Notes under the pieces: generated by a model
Databases searched by the model: none
What the model saw: only the letters and a program-made list of their open reading frames with translations
Told to the model about the DNA's origin: nothing
Program-made: the position numbers and the translations under genes
Part shown: piece after piece, positions 33,416 to 42,400 of the stretch
How the letters are laid out: each line of letters begins with the position of its first letter
Numbering within the stretch: position 1 is the first letter of the stretch
Virus record (IMG/VR): IMGVR_UViG_3300046472_000117
Coordinates: 1-49,636 of that record
Source of the DNA: a virus
DNA length: 49,636 nt
Direction: 5' to 3' (one strand)

Positions 33416-34221
33416 GACCGCGTAAGCTAAATACGAGACAGGGTAAGGCATCCGTCATCTTGTTTGCCGTACCAGGAGCAGGGAAGACGCGGTTTATCGC
33501 TGGCGGCAAGAAGACCCTGATCATACGACCACCATCAGACCATGTAGACTCAGTCGACTTTGTCACAGACTGCGAAGAGATCGTGGTGGAAAACTGGGAT
33601 CAGCTATTTGAGGCTGAGCATTACGTGATGACAGAGGGCTGGAAGATATACGATTGGATATGGCTGGACAGTCTTTCACTGTGGCAGGACTACGGCTTGG
33701 AAGATGTGCTGGACGACGCTGTCAAACGTAAACCTGACCGGGGCATTATGAAAGGCGGCATGAACGTCGTCGAGCATGGTCCGGACAAAGGTGAGTACCG
33801 TACCAACATGGATCGGGTTGCCAAATTCGTGCGGGAGATGCAGGCGCTCGCCGAGGAAGGCAAGTTCCACTTCGGCATGACTGCACACCCGTTCGAATGG
33901 TACAACCCGGTGCAGGATGAGGATACATGGGCACCCTGGATACAGGGCAAAAACATGATCCCGAAGATTTGTGGGTACATGAACATGGTCCTGTACTTGG
34001 AAACGAAAAACCGTAAAGGCAAACCCCCTGCGCAATGTCTGTACTCGCAGGCCGAGGGCATCTACGGCAAGGACCAGTACCAATGCTTCCCGGAACTCAA
34101 GTCCGGCAAGAGAGGCCTAGTCAATCCGACGATGGCCAAGCTGACCGCTGCCATTGAGGGTAGTACGGGCAGCCGTACACCTAGGCAGCGCAAACGTACA
34201 AACAAAAGAAGGAGAAAGTAA
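33412..34221 (+). CDS. Sak4-like RecA-fold ATPase (recombinase)
   Basis: The protein has 269 residues from GTG 33412, five bases after AAGGAG. Walker A is VPGAGKT (20-26), and Walker B is DWIWLDS (81-87, key Asp86). The AAA_24/Sak4 layout is complete, with HFGMTAHPFEW and the basic end (RTPRQRKRTNKRRRK). Sak4 proteins promote strand annealing and recombination together with an SSB (family knowledge). The stop abuts the GTG start of the SSB-like gene, so the two products are probably made in step. Confidence 0.85.
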   Translation: MRPRKLNTRQGKASVILFAVPGAGKTRFIAGGKKTLIIRPPSDHVDSVDFVTDCEEIVVENWDQLFEAEHYVMTEGWKIYDWIWLDSLSLWQDYGLEDVLDDAVKRKPDRGIMKGGMNVVEHGPDKGEYRTNMDRVAKFVREMQALAEEGKFHFGMTAHPFEWYNPVQDEDTWAPWIQGKNMIPKICGYMNMVLYLETKNRKGKPPAQCLYSQAEGIYGKDQYQCFPELKSGKRGLVNPTMAKLTAAIEGSTGSRTPRQRKRTNKRRRK

Positions 34222-35094
34222 GTGCCACCTACATTGAAATATGACATCCGAGGAGTAGAGTCGGGGCAGGACTTCGACGAGCCGATTCCTAAGGGTGTCT
34301 ACCGCATGAGCATCCTTTCATGTATCCAGACCAAATCCAGCAAAGGCAACGACATGCTGGAATTGGAACTGGAAATCATCAAAGGCAAATTCAAGGGCAG
34401 GCGCGTGTGGGACTACGTGGTCCTTACCAAAAAATCCGAATGGAAGCTGGCCAGCTTGGTCCGCGCATTGGGACTGAAAGAGAAAGGTGGCCTCAACCCA
34501 GAAAAACTAACCGGCAAGACGTTGACGGCGAAAGTGAAGCTGGAAACGTACACCACGGAAGACGACGACGGTGATGAGGTAACCAAGGTCACCAACAAGA
34601 TCGCATCCCTGCTTCCGAAGGCTGACGCCGAAGAGGCTGAGGAGGAGGAGCCCGAGGAGGAAGAGGAAGAAGAGGAGGCCGAGGAGCCGGACGAGGAAGA
34701 AGAGGAAGAGGACGGCGACGAGGAGGGTTACACCGAGGAGGAGATCAACGAGGCTGACAAAGCCGCGCTGAAGGAGATCATCTCCGACGAGGAGCTCGGC
34801 ATCCGCGTCACCAAAAAAACCAAAGTCGCGGCGCTCCGCAAGAAAGTGTTGGAGGCTTTGGAAGAGGCCGAGCTCATGGAGGAGGCCGAGGAGCCGGACG
34901 AGGAAGAAGAGGAAGAGGGCGACGAGGACGAGGCAGGCTACGACGAGATGTCGTTGGCCGAACTCAAGGCGGAGCTCAAAGAGAGGGAGCTCAAAGTCGG
35001 TGGCAAAAAGCCAGCCCTGATCAAGCGGCTGGAAGCAGACGACGAAGAAGAGGAGGGCGAGGGCGAGGACGATGACGGAGACGAGCCCTTCTAA
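34222..35094 (+). CDS. Putative ssDNA-binding protein with SAP domain and acidic SSB-like tip
   Basis: The protein has 290 residues from GTG 34222 with AGAAGGAGAAAG upstream. Residues ~1-130 form a beta domain of DUF669 type (YRMSILSCIQTKSSKGNDML, then GRRVWDYVVLT), a group linked to phage ssDNA binding. Two acidic linkers flank a helical module (residues ~170-215), and the C-terminus holds a SAP-like domain (YDEMSLAELKAELKERELK, then KKPALIKRLEA). The end, GDDDGDEPF, resembles the SSB C-terminal tip that recruits partner proteins. A 40-nt direct repeat encodes both acidic linkers. Neighbours (Sak4, primase) support a single-strand DNA role. Confidence 0.8.
   Translation: MPPTLKYDIRGVESGQDFDEPIPKGVYRMSILSCIQTKSSKGNDMLELELEIIKGKFKGRRVWDYVVLTKKSEWKLASLVRALGLKEKGGLNPEKLTGKTLTAKVKLETYTTEDDDGDEVTKVTNKIASLLPKADAEEAEEEEPEEEEEEEEAEEPDEEEEEEDGDEEGYTEEEINEADKAALKEIISDEELGIRVTKKTKVAALRKKVLEALEEAELMEEAEEPDEEEEEEGDEDEAGYDEMSLAELKAELKERELKVGGKKPALIKRLEADDEEEEGEGEDDDGDEPF
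34672..34918 (+). repeat. 40-nt direct repeat inside the SSB-like gene
   Basis: Bases 34672-34711 and 34879-34918 are identical. The copies are 207 nt apart, a multiple of three. Each encodes EEAEEPDEEEEEE. Recombination between copies would remove or duplicate one helical module in frame. Confidence 0.85.
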
Positions 35095-35365
35095 AGAGGA
35101 CAACCGAAAGTTCGTAATCACAGACCTAACCCTATCAGCGTTTCTAATACTCAAGGGGCACAAGGCAGACATGATTAGGAAAGGAGAGACGGGACGAGGG
35201 CACCCCATCGGTGGGTGGAGTTTCGACAGCACACCCGAGCTGAAGAACCTCGTCATGGAATACAACCAAGGCAAGACGGAGGTCGAACCACGTGACTTCC
35301 ACAATGCCCTGTCGAACACACGTAGCAAGCTGCTTGACTTTCTAGGCGTGAGGAAGAAGGGCTAG
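35072..35365 (+). CDS. DUF5659-like protein
   Basis: The protein has 97 residues from ATG 35072, which lies inside the codons for the acidic tip of the upstream gene (23-nt overlap). The conserved part (VITDLTLSAFLILKGHKADM, then PELKNLVMEYNQGKTEVEPRDF) fits DUF5659, a small helical phage/bacterial domain of unknown function with possible DNA binding. It sits between SSB-like and primase genes. Confidence 0.7.
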   Translation: MTETSPSKEDNRKFVITDLTLSAFLILKGHKADMIRKGETGRGHPIGGWSFDSTPELKNLVMEYNQGKTEVEPRDFHNALSNTRSKLLDFLGVRKKG

Positions 35366-35366
35366 C

Positions 35367-36302
35367 ATGCTCCCCGACCAAGTGATGGCCAAACTCAAAC
35401 CCTATATGGCAGGTGCTCAGCCGGATGCGCGAGGCGAGGTAGAAATGTTCTGCCCCTTGCATAACGACACGCGGCGCAGTGCCAGCCTGAATGTAGAGAT
35501 GGAGGTTTGGTTCTGTCATGGTGGGTGTGGCGGAGGTAGCATCCGTCACTTGGTCGACGCCGAGGACATATGGGTCAGGCTGGAGGGACGGGTACCAAAC
35601 GGTAACTCGCTCTCCAGCTTGGCTCAGTCCTTCGGCCCTATCCCAAACGAAAAGAAGCTCAAGAAGGAAGTGGTCGCATGGCACAAACGGTTGATCCATG
35701 ACCCGGAACGCTTGCGATACCTGTTCGAACTACGTGGCATTACCAAGGCCACGGCCAAGCGGGCAGAGCTTGGTTGGGATGGCAGGTACTTCAAGATACC
35801 TGTGTGGTCACCAGAGCGGGAGCTATGGAACGTGAGAACATACGATCCCAAACCAAGGCTGGGACGCCGCAAGATATGGGGCGTGCGCGGCAGCAACCGG
35901 CCACGGCTGTACCCGGCAGGCGTCATGGAGCGGCTTGACCCTGGCGACCGTGTGATATTCTCAGAGGGCGAGTTAGATGCGCTCATGGGCAACCAGTCGG
36001 GCATACCCACAGTGACCCGCACAGACGGCGCAGGCAAGCCGTGGCACCCTGAATGGACCGTAGCCTTTGCCGGGTTGCACGTGTACCTGTGCCAAGACGT
36101 TGATAAGCAAGGCGACACAGCCACAGCGATAACGGGCCAAGCCCTCGCGGCTGTGTCGAACGTTCACGTGTGTCGGCTGCCGTATGGGTGGAAGCCCAAA
36201 GGTGGCCGTGACCTCACAGACTTTCTGTTGGACGCGGAGCAGCCGCGTGTGGCGCTGGAGTTACTACTAGAGATGTCAAAACCATACCAGGAGATAACAT
36301 GA
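35367..36302 (+). CDS. DNA primase with zinc finger and Toprim-like domain
   Basis: The protein has 311 residues. The N-terminal zinc finger has ligands in FCPLHNDTRRS and WFCHGGCGGGS. The Toprim core shows FSEGELDAL (catalytic Glu) and the DVD of YLCQDVDKQGD, with GGRDLTDFL at the end. It would make RNA primers for the DnaE polymerase. It is shorter than DnaG and lacks a helicase domain; the helicase role may fall to the RepA-like ATPase at 44934. It is coupled to the next gene (ATGA). Confidence 0.88.
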   Translation: MLPDQVMAKLKPYMAGAQPDARGEVEMFCPLHNDTRRSASLNVEMEVWFCHGGCGGGSIRHLVDAEDIWVRLEGRVPNGNSLSSLAQSFGPIPNEKKLKKEVVAWHKRLIHDPERLRYLFELRGITKATAKRAELGWDGRYFKIPVWSPERELWNVRTYDPKPRLGRRKIWGVRGSNRPRLYPAGVMERLDPGDRVIFSEGELDALMGNQSGIPTVTRTDGAGKPWHPEWTVAFAGLHVYLCQDVDKQGDTATAITGQALAAVSNVHVCRLPYGWKPKGGRDLTDFLLDAEQPRVALELLLEMSKPYQEIT

Positions 36303-37090
36303 ATAAGAAGGCAATCATTCTAGGTTGCGGACCGGCTGCCATGCTGGCAGCAAACCAACTCTGGCGTGATTTCAATTACGCAATAGAGGACATTGAATTC
36401 ATGTCCTTGTTTGTGGATCCGTCACCCATCGGCGGAGCGCAGTACCTACACGAGCCTATGGTTCAGATGGGTACACCACCCGATGCCACTATTGAGTTCA
36501 TCAAGGTGGGTAATCCAGAGGACTACGCCGAGAAGGTGTACGGCAGCCCACACGTGCCGACAAGCTGGGGAGAGTACGGCAGGCGTCAGGTTGCTTGGAA
36601 GTTGCAAACCACCTACACAGATCTGTTCAGCAAGTTCCGCCACATGATCACGGGAGGGTGGCAGGCAACCGCCACATCAGTTCAGCAGCTACTGGAAGAG
36701 CGGCTAGAGCCAGGTGTGCTGTTCCTAAGCTCGGTGCCAGCGGACTGTCTGTGCAAACGACCTGACCTACATAACTTCCCGCGTGCTTACATCACCATAC
36801 GCAAGGAGCAGCCCGACTTCCTGCCGATGGACAATGTAGTGGTGTACAACGGCAGGCCCGATGATGAGTGGTATCGGGCGTGTAAATTATTCGGCCAGTG
36901 TTGGACTGAGTTCGGTGCCAATGAGATAGTGCTTCGGGAGGGGAAAGATGAGTTTATTACAGGACAGAAGCCTATGGGCACTTCCTGTGACTGCTATCCC
37001 GAGATACATCGCATCGGCCGGTTCGGCACGTGGGATCGCAAAGTGCTACTGACAGACGTGCCGAAGCAGGTTCAGGAGGCGCTTGCATGA
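36299..37090 (+). CDS. FAD/NAD-binding oxidoreductase-like protein
   Basis: The protein has 263 residues. It starts with a Rossmann motif (AIILGCGPAAMLAANQL, residues 5-21) and ends with a segment like that of FAD enzymes (HRIGRFGTWDRKVLLTDV), which in UDP-galactopyranose mutase-type proteins closes the FAD site. The middle lacks an obvious substrate domain and is shorter than full enzymes. Several Cys lie in CLCKRP and SCDCYPE. First gene of the coupled cassette 36299-39456. The substrate is unknown; a role in nucleotide or DNA modification is inferred from context. Confidence 0.65.
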   Translation: MNKKAIILGCGPAAMLAANQLWRDFNYAIEDIEFMSLFVDPSPIGGAQYLHEPMVQMGTPPDATIEFIKVGNPEDYAEKVYGSPHVPTSWGEYGRRQVAWKLQTTYTDLFSKFRHMITGGWQATATSVQQLLEERLEPGVLFLSSVPADCLCKRPDLHNFPRAYITIRKEQPDFLPMDNVVVYNGRPDDEWYRACKLFGQCWTEFGANEIVLREGKDEFITGQKPMGTSCDCYPEIHRIGRFGTWDRKVLLTDVPKQVQEALA

Positions 37091-37737
37091 AATGCACTAG
37101 CTGCGGCACCATTGTCAAGCCGATCGTAGCCGTTGACATTGACGGCACACTTGGCAACTACCATGCACACTTTGAAGATTTCGCCGAGGAGTACTTTGAC
37201 AGGGTCATTAGGCCCGGCTGCCTGTACAGGGGTGGCGAGAGTATGAGTGCATGGGCCATTAGGGAGCTCGGCATCACGCGGGCAGCGTACCGGGATTGTA
37301 AACTCGCCTACCGGCAAGGTGGCCTCAAGAGGACCATGCCCCTATTTGATGGCGCAAAGGGGCTGTGCGAGCGCATACGGGCTGCTGGCGGGGAGCTATG
37401 GCTAACCACCACCCGGCCATACCTGCGGCTGGACAACGTAGACCCAGACACGCGGGAGTGGTTGCGGCGCAAGGGTATTCAGTATGACCACCTTTTGTAT
37501 GACGAGAACAAGTATCAAGTGCTTCACGACCGCCTAACAGACCCCGACCGGGTAGTAGCGATCGTAGATGATCTCGTAACCAACATCAGTGAAGCTCAAC
37601 ACATCTTCCGCTGGGATAAGGCCATGTGGATACGTACCCAATGGAATGAGAAGGACGGAGGCGGAGGCATCGGGCTTGAGGGTGTCGCGCCATTCGTAGA
37701 GACCAAGATCAAGGAGTGGATACACAGCCATGAGTAA
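37087..37737 (+). CDS. HAD-superfamily phosphatase-like protein
   Basis: The protein has 216 residues from ATG 37087. An N-terminal CTSC precedes the HAD motif I VAVDIDGTLG (Asp17, Asp19), then LTTTRP (motif II) and IVDDLVTN (motif IV). The size and cap arrangement fit 5'-nucleotidase or deoxynucleotidase-type HAD enzymes, or a polynucleotide 3'-phosphatase. Coupled to both neighbours (ATGA before, 8-nt overlap after). A nucleotide substrate is a reasonable guess in this setting. Confidence 0.8.
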   Translation: MKCTSCGTIVKPIVAVDIDGTLGNYHAHFEDFAEEYFDRVIRPGCLYRGGESMSAWAIRELGITRAAYRDCKLAYRQGGLKRTMPLFDGAKGLCERIRAAGGELWLTTTRPYLRLDNVDPDTREWLRRKGIQYDHLLYDENKYQVLHDRLTDPDRVVAIVDDLVTNISEAQHIFRWDKAMWIRTQWNEKDGGGGIGLEGVAPFVETKIKEWIHSHE

Positions 37738-38425
37738 TAAGACCATGATAGTAATAGGAGCCCGTCGCGGCAGCGGCAACATTGGTGAGGGTATCAAAGA
37801 GGCCATGCAAGATGCAATGTGGCAGGTGTACTCACACGATGCCGAACTGGACGATGGCAGCTACGGTGTGCCAACGTTGGACAAACGACTGTGGCAAGAA
37901 GCTGATGCTCTGGTCGTCAGTCTGGGTACCGTATCCATGGAGCCTTTCATAGACCTACACCCCGAAGACCTACAGGAAGTAATTCAGGGCTGTCTGACGC
38001 TGCCTTTGCAAGTGGTGATGCAGTATGTACAGTCACGCCGTGAGAAGGGTGGCAAGATCATCATGATCGGCAGTTATGCGCACAGGCACCCGTTCACCAA
38101 TGGTGTGCCGTACTGCGCAGCCAAGGCGGGTCTTGACATGGCAGGCAAGGTGCTTGGTTGGGAGCTTACTGCACAGGGATTCAGTACGCATGTGGTGCAT
38201 CCTTACCACGTACCTGACTCGCCCATGTGGGAGGTCGTGCAAGAGGGTGTCATGGAACAGCGCGGTATGGACCGGCAGGAAGCTGACTACCATGCGTTCA
38301 AGGACAACCGCATGCGGCTGATGGATCCGTATGAGATAGGTGTCATGGTGCATATGCTCTGCACCCTGCCCGAGGCTGCTTGGTTGTCAGGTACCAACCT
38401 GGAGCTCTTCGGTGGCACAAGGTAG
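37730..38425 (+). CDS. Short-chain dehydrogenase/reductase (SDR)
   Basis: The protein has 231 residues. The cofactor motif is GARRGSGNIG (10-19), a variant of the usual GxxxGxG. Catalytic Ser115, Tyr128 and Lys132 are all present (IGSYAHRH, PYCAAKAG). The C-terminus follows the SDR pattern (WLSGTNLELFGG). It should act as an NAD(P)-dependent oxidoreductase. An SDR beside oxidoreductase, HAD and Nmad-like genes in a phage replication region suggests modified nucleotide synthesis (inference). Overlaps both neighbours. Confidence 0.85.
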   Translation: MSNKTMIVIGARRGSGNIGEGIKEAMQDAMWQVYSHDAELDDGSYGVPTLDKRLWQEADALVVSLGTVSMEPFIDLHPEDLQEVIQGCLTLPLQVVMQYVQSRREKGGKIIMIGSYAHRHPFTNGVPYCAAKAGLDMAGKVLGWELTAQGFSTHVVHPYHVPDSPMWEVVQEGVMEQRGMDRQEADYHAFKDNRMRLMDPYEIGVMVHMLCTLPEAAWLSGTNLELFGGTR

Positions 38426-38684
38426 AAACTTCCGCCTCAACAAAGTCCAGGCATTCAAACTGGCCACTGTTGGTTACTTCTCGGAGAGCGACGAGGTAGT
38501 GATTGACGCTGACAGCTATGACCATCACACGGAATCTTTTCTGTTCGCTCTGAAGGTACACCCCGAACGCATCCCCGAGAGTACGTGGGCCATCCTCAAG
38601 GCCAACCCAAAGGGATGGAGCTTCTTCAAGATGCACCACGACGGTAACTTTTTCCCATACGACAAGGACGGAGACAATGGTTAA
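38412..38684 (+). CDS. Small cassette protein, 90 residues
   Basis: GTG 38412 lies inside the SDR gene, seven bases after GGAG. The product has a basic N-terminus (AQGRNFRLNKVQAFKLATVG) and an aromatic, acidic end (SFFKMHHDGNFFPYDKDGDNG). No family is recognised. It is coupled to the SDR and to the VOC-Nmad gene (8-nt overlap), so it may be a partner or subunit. Confidence 0.65.
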   Translation: MAQGRNFRLNKVQAFKLATVGYFSESDEVVIDADSYDHHTESFLFALKVHPERIPESTWAILKANPKGWSFFKMHHDGNFFPYDKDGDNG

Positions 38685-39456
38685 AATAGATCACGTCACG
38701 GTAGTAATCCCTGACGACCCAATCGCAATGGAGAACGCACTCAGCATGCTTACCGCTATGGGCATGCGACTGGTAGAACCTGACACTCAGTATGCCGCCA
38801 GAAATACGCAGTGGAAATACAACCATCTCGAAGACGACAACGGCTTCAAGGTACACGTGGTCTGCGAGGGAGAGAACGATGCCAAAGCTGGCGAGCCGGG
38901 GCTGGCACACTTCCGGGCTGTGGTCACACGTGAGACCTTCGAACGGTTGACTACGTGTGTCTACTGTGAGCGCAACGCAGGCAGTGGACGCATATGGTTG
39001 CGTGGCCCTGGCACACTGCGGGCCGAGGTCATTACCACTGCGGGGCTGATGCCATCCAAGAGGGGCGAGTTCGGTGTGGAAGTGGAGGGTGCTGAGTTTA
39101 TTCCGTCAATGGGTGGCATCCTCGATGATATCCCTGAGGACGAGGGGCATGCTCTACACCTGCGCCGCCACAAAGAAATCATGGAGCGCGCTTTGAACAT
39201 CATGGTAGAGCGCGATCCTAAGTACCACGACTCGTGGAAGAACTACGGGTGGCGCGGTGCAATATTCAACATGAGGCGCAAGGCAGAACGTGTGTGGCAT
39301 CTGATGTTCAATCTGGATCCGAACGATCTGAATACAGACACTATGCACCGTGACGTTGATGACCTCTACGACATCATCAACTATGCAACGATGGCCGTGC
39401 AGTGCATTGAAGATGCCAACCGCGATGGCACCGACGGATGGTGGAAGGCAGACTGA
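38677..39456 (+). CDS. VOC-like domain fused to Nmad1/DUF1599-like domain
   Basis: The protein has 259 residues. Residues ~1-120 resemble the glyoxalase/VOC fold (KIDHVTVVIPDD, then GFKVHVVCEGE and GTLRAEVITT). Residues ~185-259 (KYHDSWKNYGWRGAIFNMRR, then VDDLYDIINYATMAVQC) match DUF1599, also called nucleotide modification-associated domain 1, found in phage operons predicted to make modified bases (family knowledge). The fusion is unusual. It ends the cassette, and its stop overlaps the polymerase start (TGATG). The precise reaction is unknown. Confidence 0.7.
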   Translation: MVKIDHVTVVIPDDPIAMENALSMLTAMGMRLVEPDTQYAARNTQWKYNHLEDDNGFKVHVVCEGENDAKAGEPGLAHFRAVVTRETFERLTTCVYCERNAGSGRIWLRGPGTLRAEVITTAGLMPSKRGEFGVEVEGAEFIPSMGGILDDIPEDEGHALHLRRHKEIMERALNIMVERDPKYHDSWKNYGWRGAIFNMRRKAERVWHLMFNLDPNDLNTDTMHRDVDDLYDIINYATMAVQCIEDANRDGTDGWWKAD

Positions 39457-42400
39457 TGCCGAAAGCATGGCACGGACATAGTGCTGAGGATTCCAAGGTC
39501 AGCACATTTCAGGAGGGGCAGAAGAAGCACTTTGACTTCCAGCCCTTAGCTGTACGTGCCAAGAAAGGCAGACGAGTCGCAGAGGCTAACGCAGGGCTCA
39601 AGCCAATGCGATTCGTCAGCCTGCACCATCACAGTACGTTCAGCTTCTTGGATGGGTTCCAGATGCCCGAGGCACACGTGCGCAGGGCTAGCGAGCTAGA
39701 GATGAACACACTAGCCATGACAGAGCATGGCAACATCTTCAGCCACGTCAAGCTGGAGAAGGCAGCCGAGGAGATAGGTGTCAAGCCTGTGTTCGGGTGC
39801 GAGTTCTACATGGGTTGGACAGACGAGAAGCGGCGCACGCAGCGCAAGAACCATCTGACAGTAGTGGCCAAGAACTCTGAGGGGTATGCCAACCTGCTTC
39901 ACCTAGTCAACCTGTCATGGGCGCAGGGGTTCTACTACGAGCCGACCGTGGACTGGCGCTGGCTGGTCCAGTATCAGAAGGGCTTGGTAGTGCTGTCAGG
40001 CTGCCAGGGGTCCGCACTGTTCACAGCACTAGTGGGAGGTAAGCATGTCAAAGAAGAGGATGCGAGTTACGCACGTGGTCTCAAGGTGGCTAAGTGGCTT
40101 TCCGCCAGGCTGGACGATTTCTATATCGAGGTCCAAGCATTCCCGGAGCTCGTCAAGACTCGGCGTGCTAACCCTATGCTCGCCACTATTGCACGTGAGA
40201 TACGTAGACCTCTTGTTGCCACGGTCGACTGTCACTATACGATTCCAGAGGAGGCGGAGATCCAGCAAGGGCTACACGCGGTTCGTCCAGGAGAGAAACG
40301 CTCGGCTGAGGAACTCGCTAGGGATTGGGGCTACGAAGCGCCGCTCTGCCACCCGCTGACAGACAACGAACTGTATCGTAAACTCAAGAACACAGGGCTG
40401 ACCAAGAGCCAAGCCATAGAGGCCATAGTGAGTACTGAGGAGATCGGGCAGGAGGCCACGGTAACCCTGCCCCGCCTGCCGCAGGTCAAGTACCCGCTAC
40501 CACCCGGCTACGACACCGCACAGGACCTGTGGCGGGCTTGGCTACGCAAGGGCTGGAGATACCGAGGGTGCCACCAACTACCGGCCAAGGAACGTGCTAG
40601 GTACAAAGCTCAACTGGCTAAAGAGATGGAGGTCATCGAGGCCAAGGGGTATGAAAACCTGTTTCTGATCACGTCCGACATCGTGCGGTTTGCCAAGCGG
40701 CAGCAGATACCCGTCGGGCCAGCTAGAGGCAGCGCGGCTGCGTCTCTCGTGTGCTACCTGATGCGCATCACCGAGATCGACCCAATGAAATACGACTACC
40801 TAGTGTTCGAGCGTTTCATTGACTGGTCGCGTGCTGACATGCCTGATATCGACCTGGACTTTGCCAGCTACGGCAGACCCATCATCCGTCAGTATGCCGT
40901 TGACAAATACGGTGAGGACTGTGTGAACAACATAGGTACGTTCACTTACTATAAGGCGAAGAACAGCCTAGATGACACAGCCCGCGTGTATAGGATTCCA
41001 AAGGCGGCAGCTATCACAGTGAAAGGCTTGCTGATAGAACGCTCGTCGGGTGACCTGCGTGCGTCGGCAACCATTGAGGACACGGCCAATCAGTTCGAGG
41101 AGGCCGGTTCGGTGTTCACTAAGTACCCCGAGCTCCAGAACGCAATGGACCTGGAGGGCAACGTCAAAGGGTTCGGGGTGCATGCGGCAGGGTTGGTGCT
41201 GAGCACGCAGCCTATTGAGAGTGTGTGTGCCACCATCAAAAAGGAAGTGCCCAAAGGCAGCGGCCACTGGATGACGGTGCTGTCAATGGACAAGCATGAC
41301 TGTGTGCGGCAGGGGCTTGAGAAGCTTGACCTGCTTGGCCTGAATACGATGGACATGATCGCCGAGGCCTTGCATAACCTAGACATGGACCTGGAGGAAC
41401 TCTATAACCTGGAGTTGGATGACCCAGAGGTATTGCAAGGGTTCAACGAAAACGATACGGTCGGCATCTTCCAGTTTGATGGCAAGATCACACGCACAGT
41501 GACCGCGTCAGTACAGCCTGAAAACTTCACCGAGCTTGCTCTGCTCATTGCACTGGCCAGGCCAGGCCCGCTACATGGTGGTGGTGTGTCCGGGTACATA
41601 GAAGCGAAGTTCGGCGGCAAGGAACCGTATATGCACCCGGCACTTGCGGCCATCACCAAGGACACACGTGGCCAGATCATCTTCCAGGAGCAGATCATGA
41701 AAATAGTCCACGAGATAGGTGGATTTGACTGGGAGGGTGTGGGCTACATACGCAAGATCATCAGCAAGAAGATGGGGAAGCAGGAGTTCCAAAAGCAGTG
41801 GAAAAGGTTTAGGGACGGCGCTCTAGAACTACACAAGCGTGACCCCAATATGCCCGAGATGACCCTAGCCGAAGCACAAGCCATCTGGAACAAGTGCGTG
41901 ACCGCAGGTGTGTACGCATTCAATGCGGCGCACAGCTTCAGCTATGCCATGATCGCGTACTGGAGCATGTGGCTTAAGCGGAAGCACCCGACCGAGTTCT
42001 TTGCAGCCGCCATGATGGTGACCGAACGGTCTAGCAGCAGCGACAAGGGCAAACAGAAGGTTCTGAACCTACGTCGTGACGCCATACGTGGCAAGGGACC
42101 ACGTAAGCCGACCAAGGTGCTGCCCCCTGACCTGAACAGCGGTGTGCATTGGCTGCCCGAGGGCGACGCCATACGGGCTGGCTGGGAACAGGTGCCCAAA
42201 ATAGGCGAGAAGACTGCACAGAAGATCGTTGAGTTTGCTACCGACAACGGAGGGCTACATGAGCTGAAGGAAATTGAAAAGGTACACGGCATCGGGGAAG
42301 CTGCGGTCAAACGTATTGCCGAGTTCATGGCAAAGGATGACCCGTTTGATGTGTACAAACTCGAACAGACACTGGCCAAGGTGCGTGATGGCCTAGAGGG

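Noticed and set aside
34507-35328. 273-residue minus-strand ORF
   Set aside because: It is the antisense of the GAG/GAA-rich acidic linkers, which reads as Leu/Phe repeats. The plus-strand gene has clear domains and coupled junctions.
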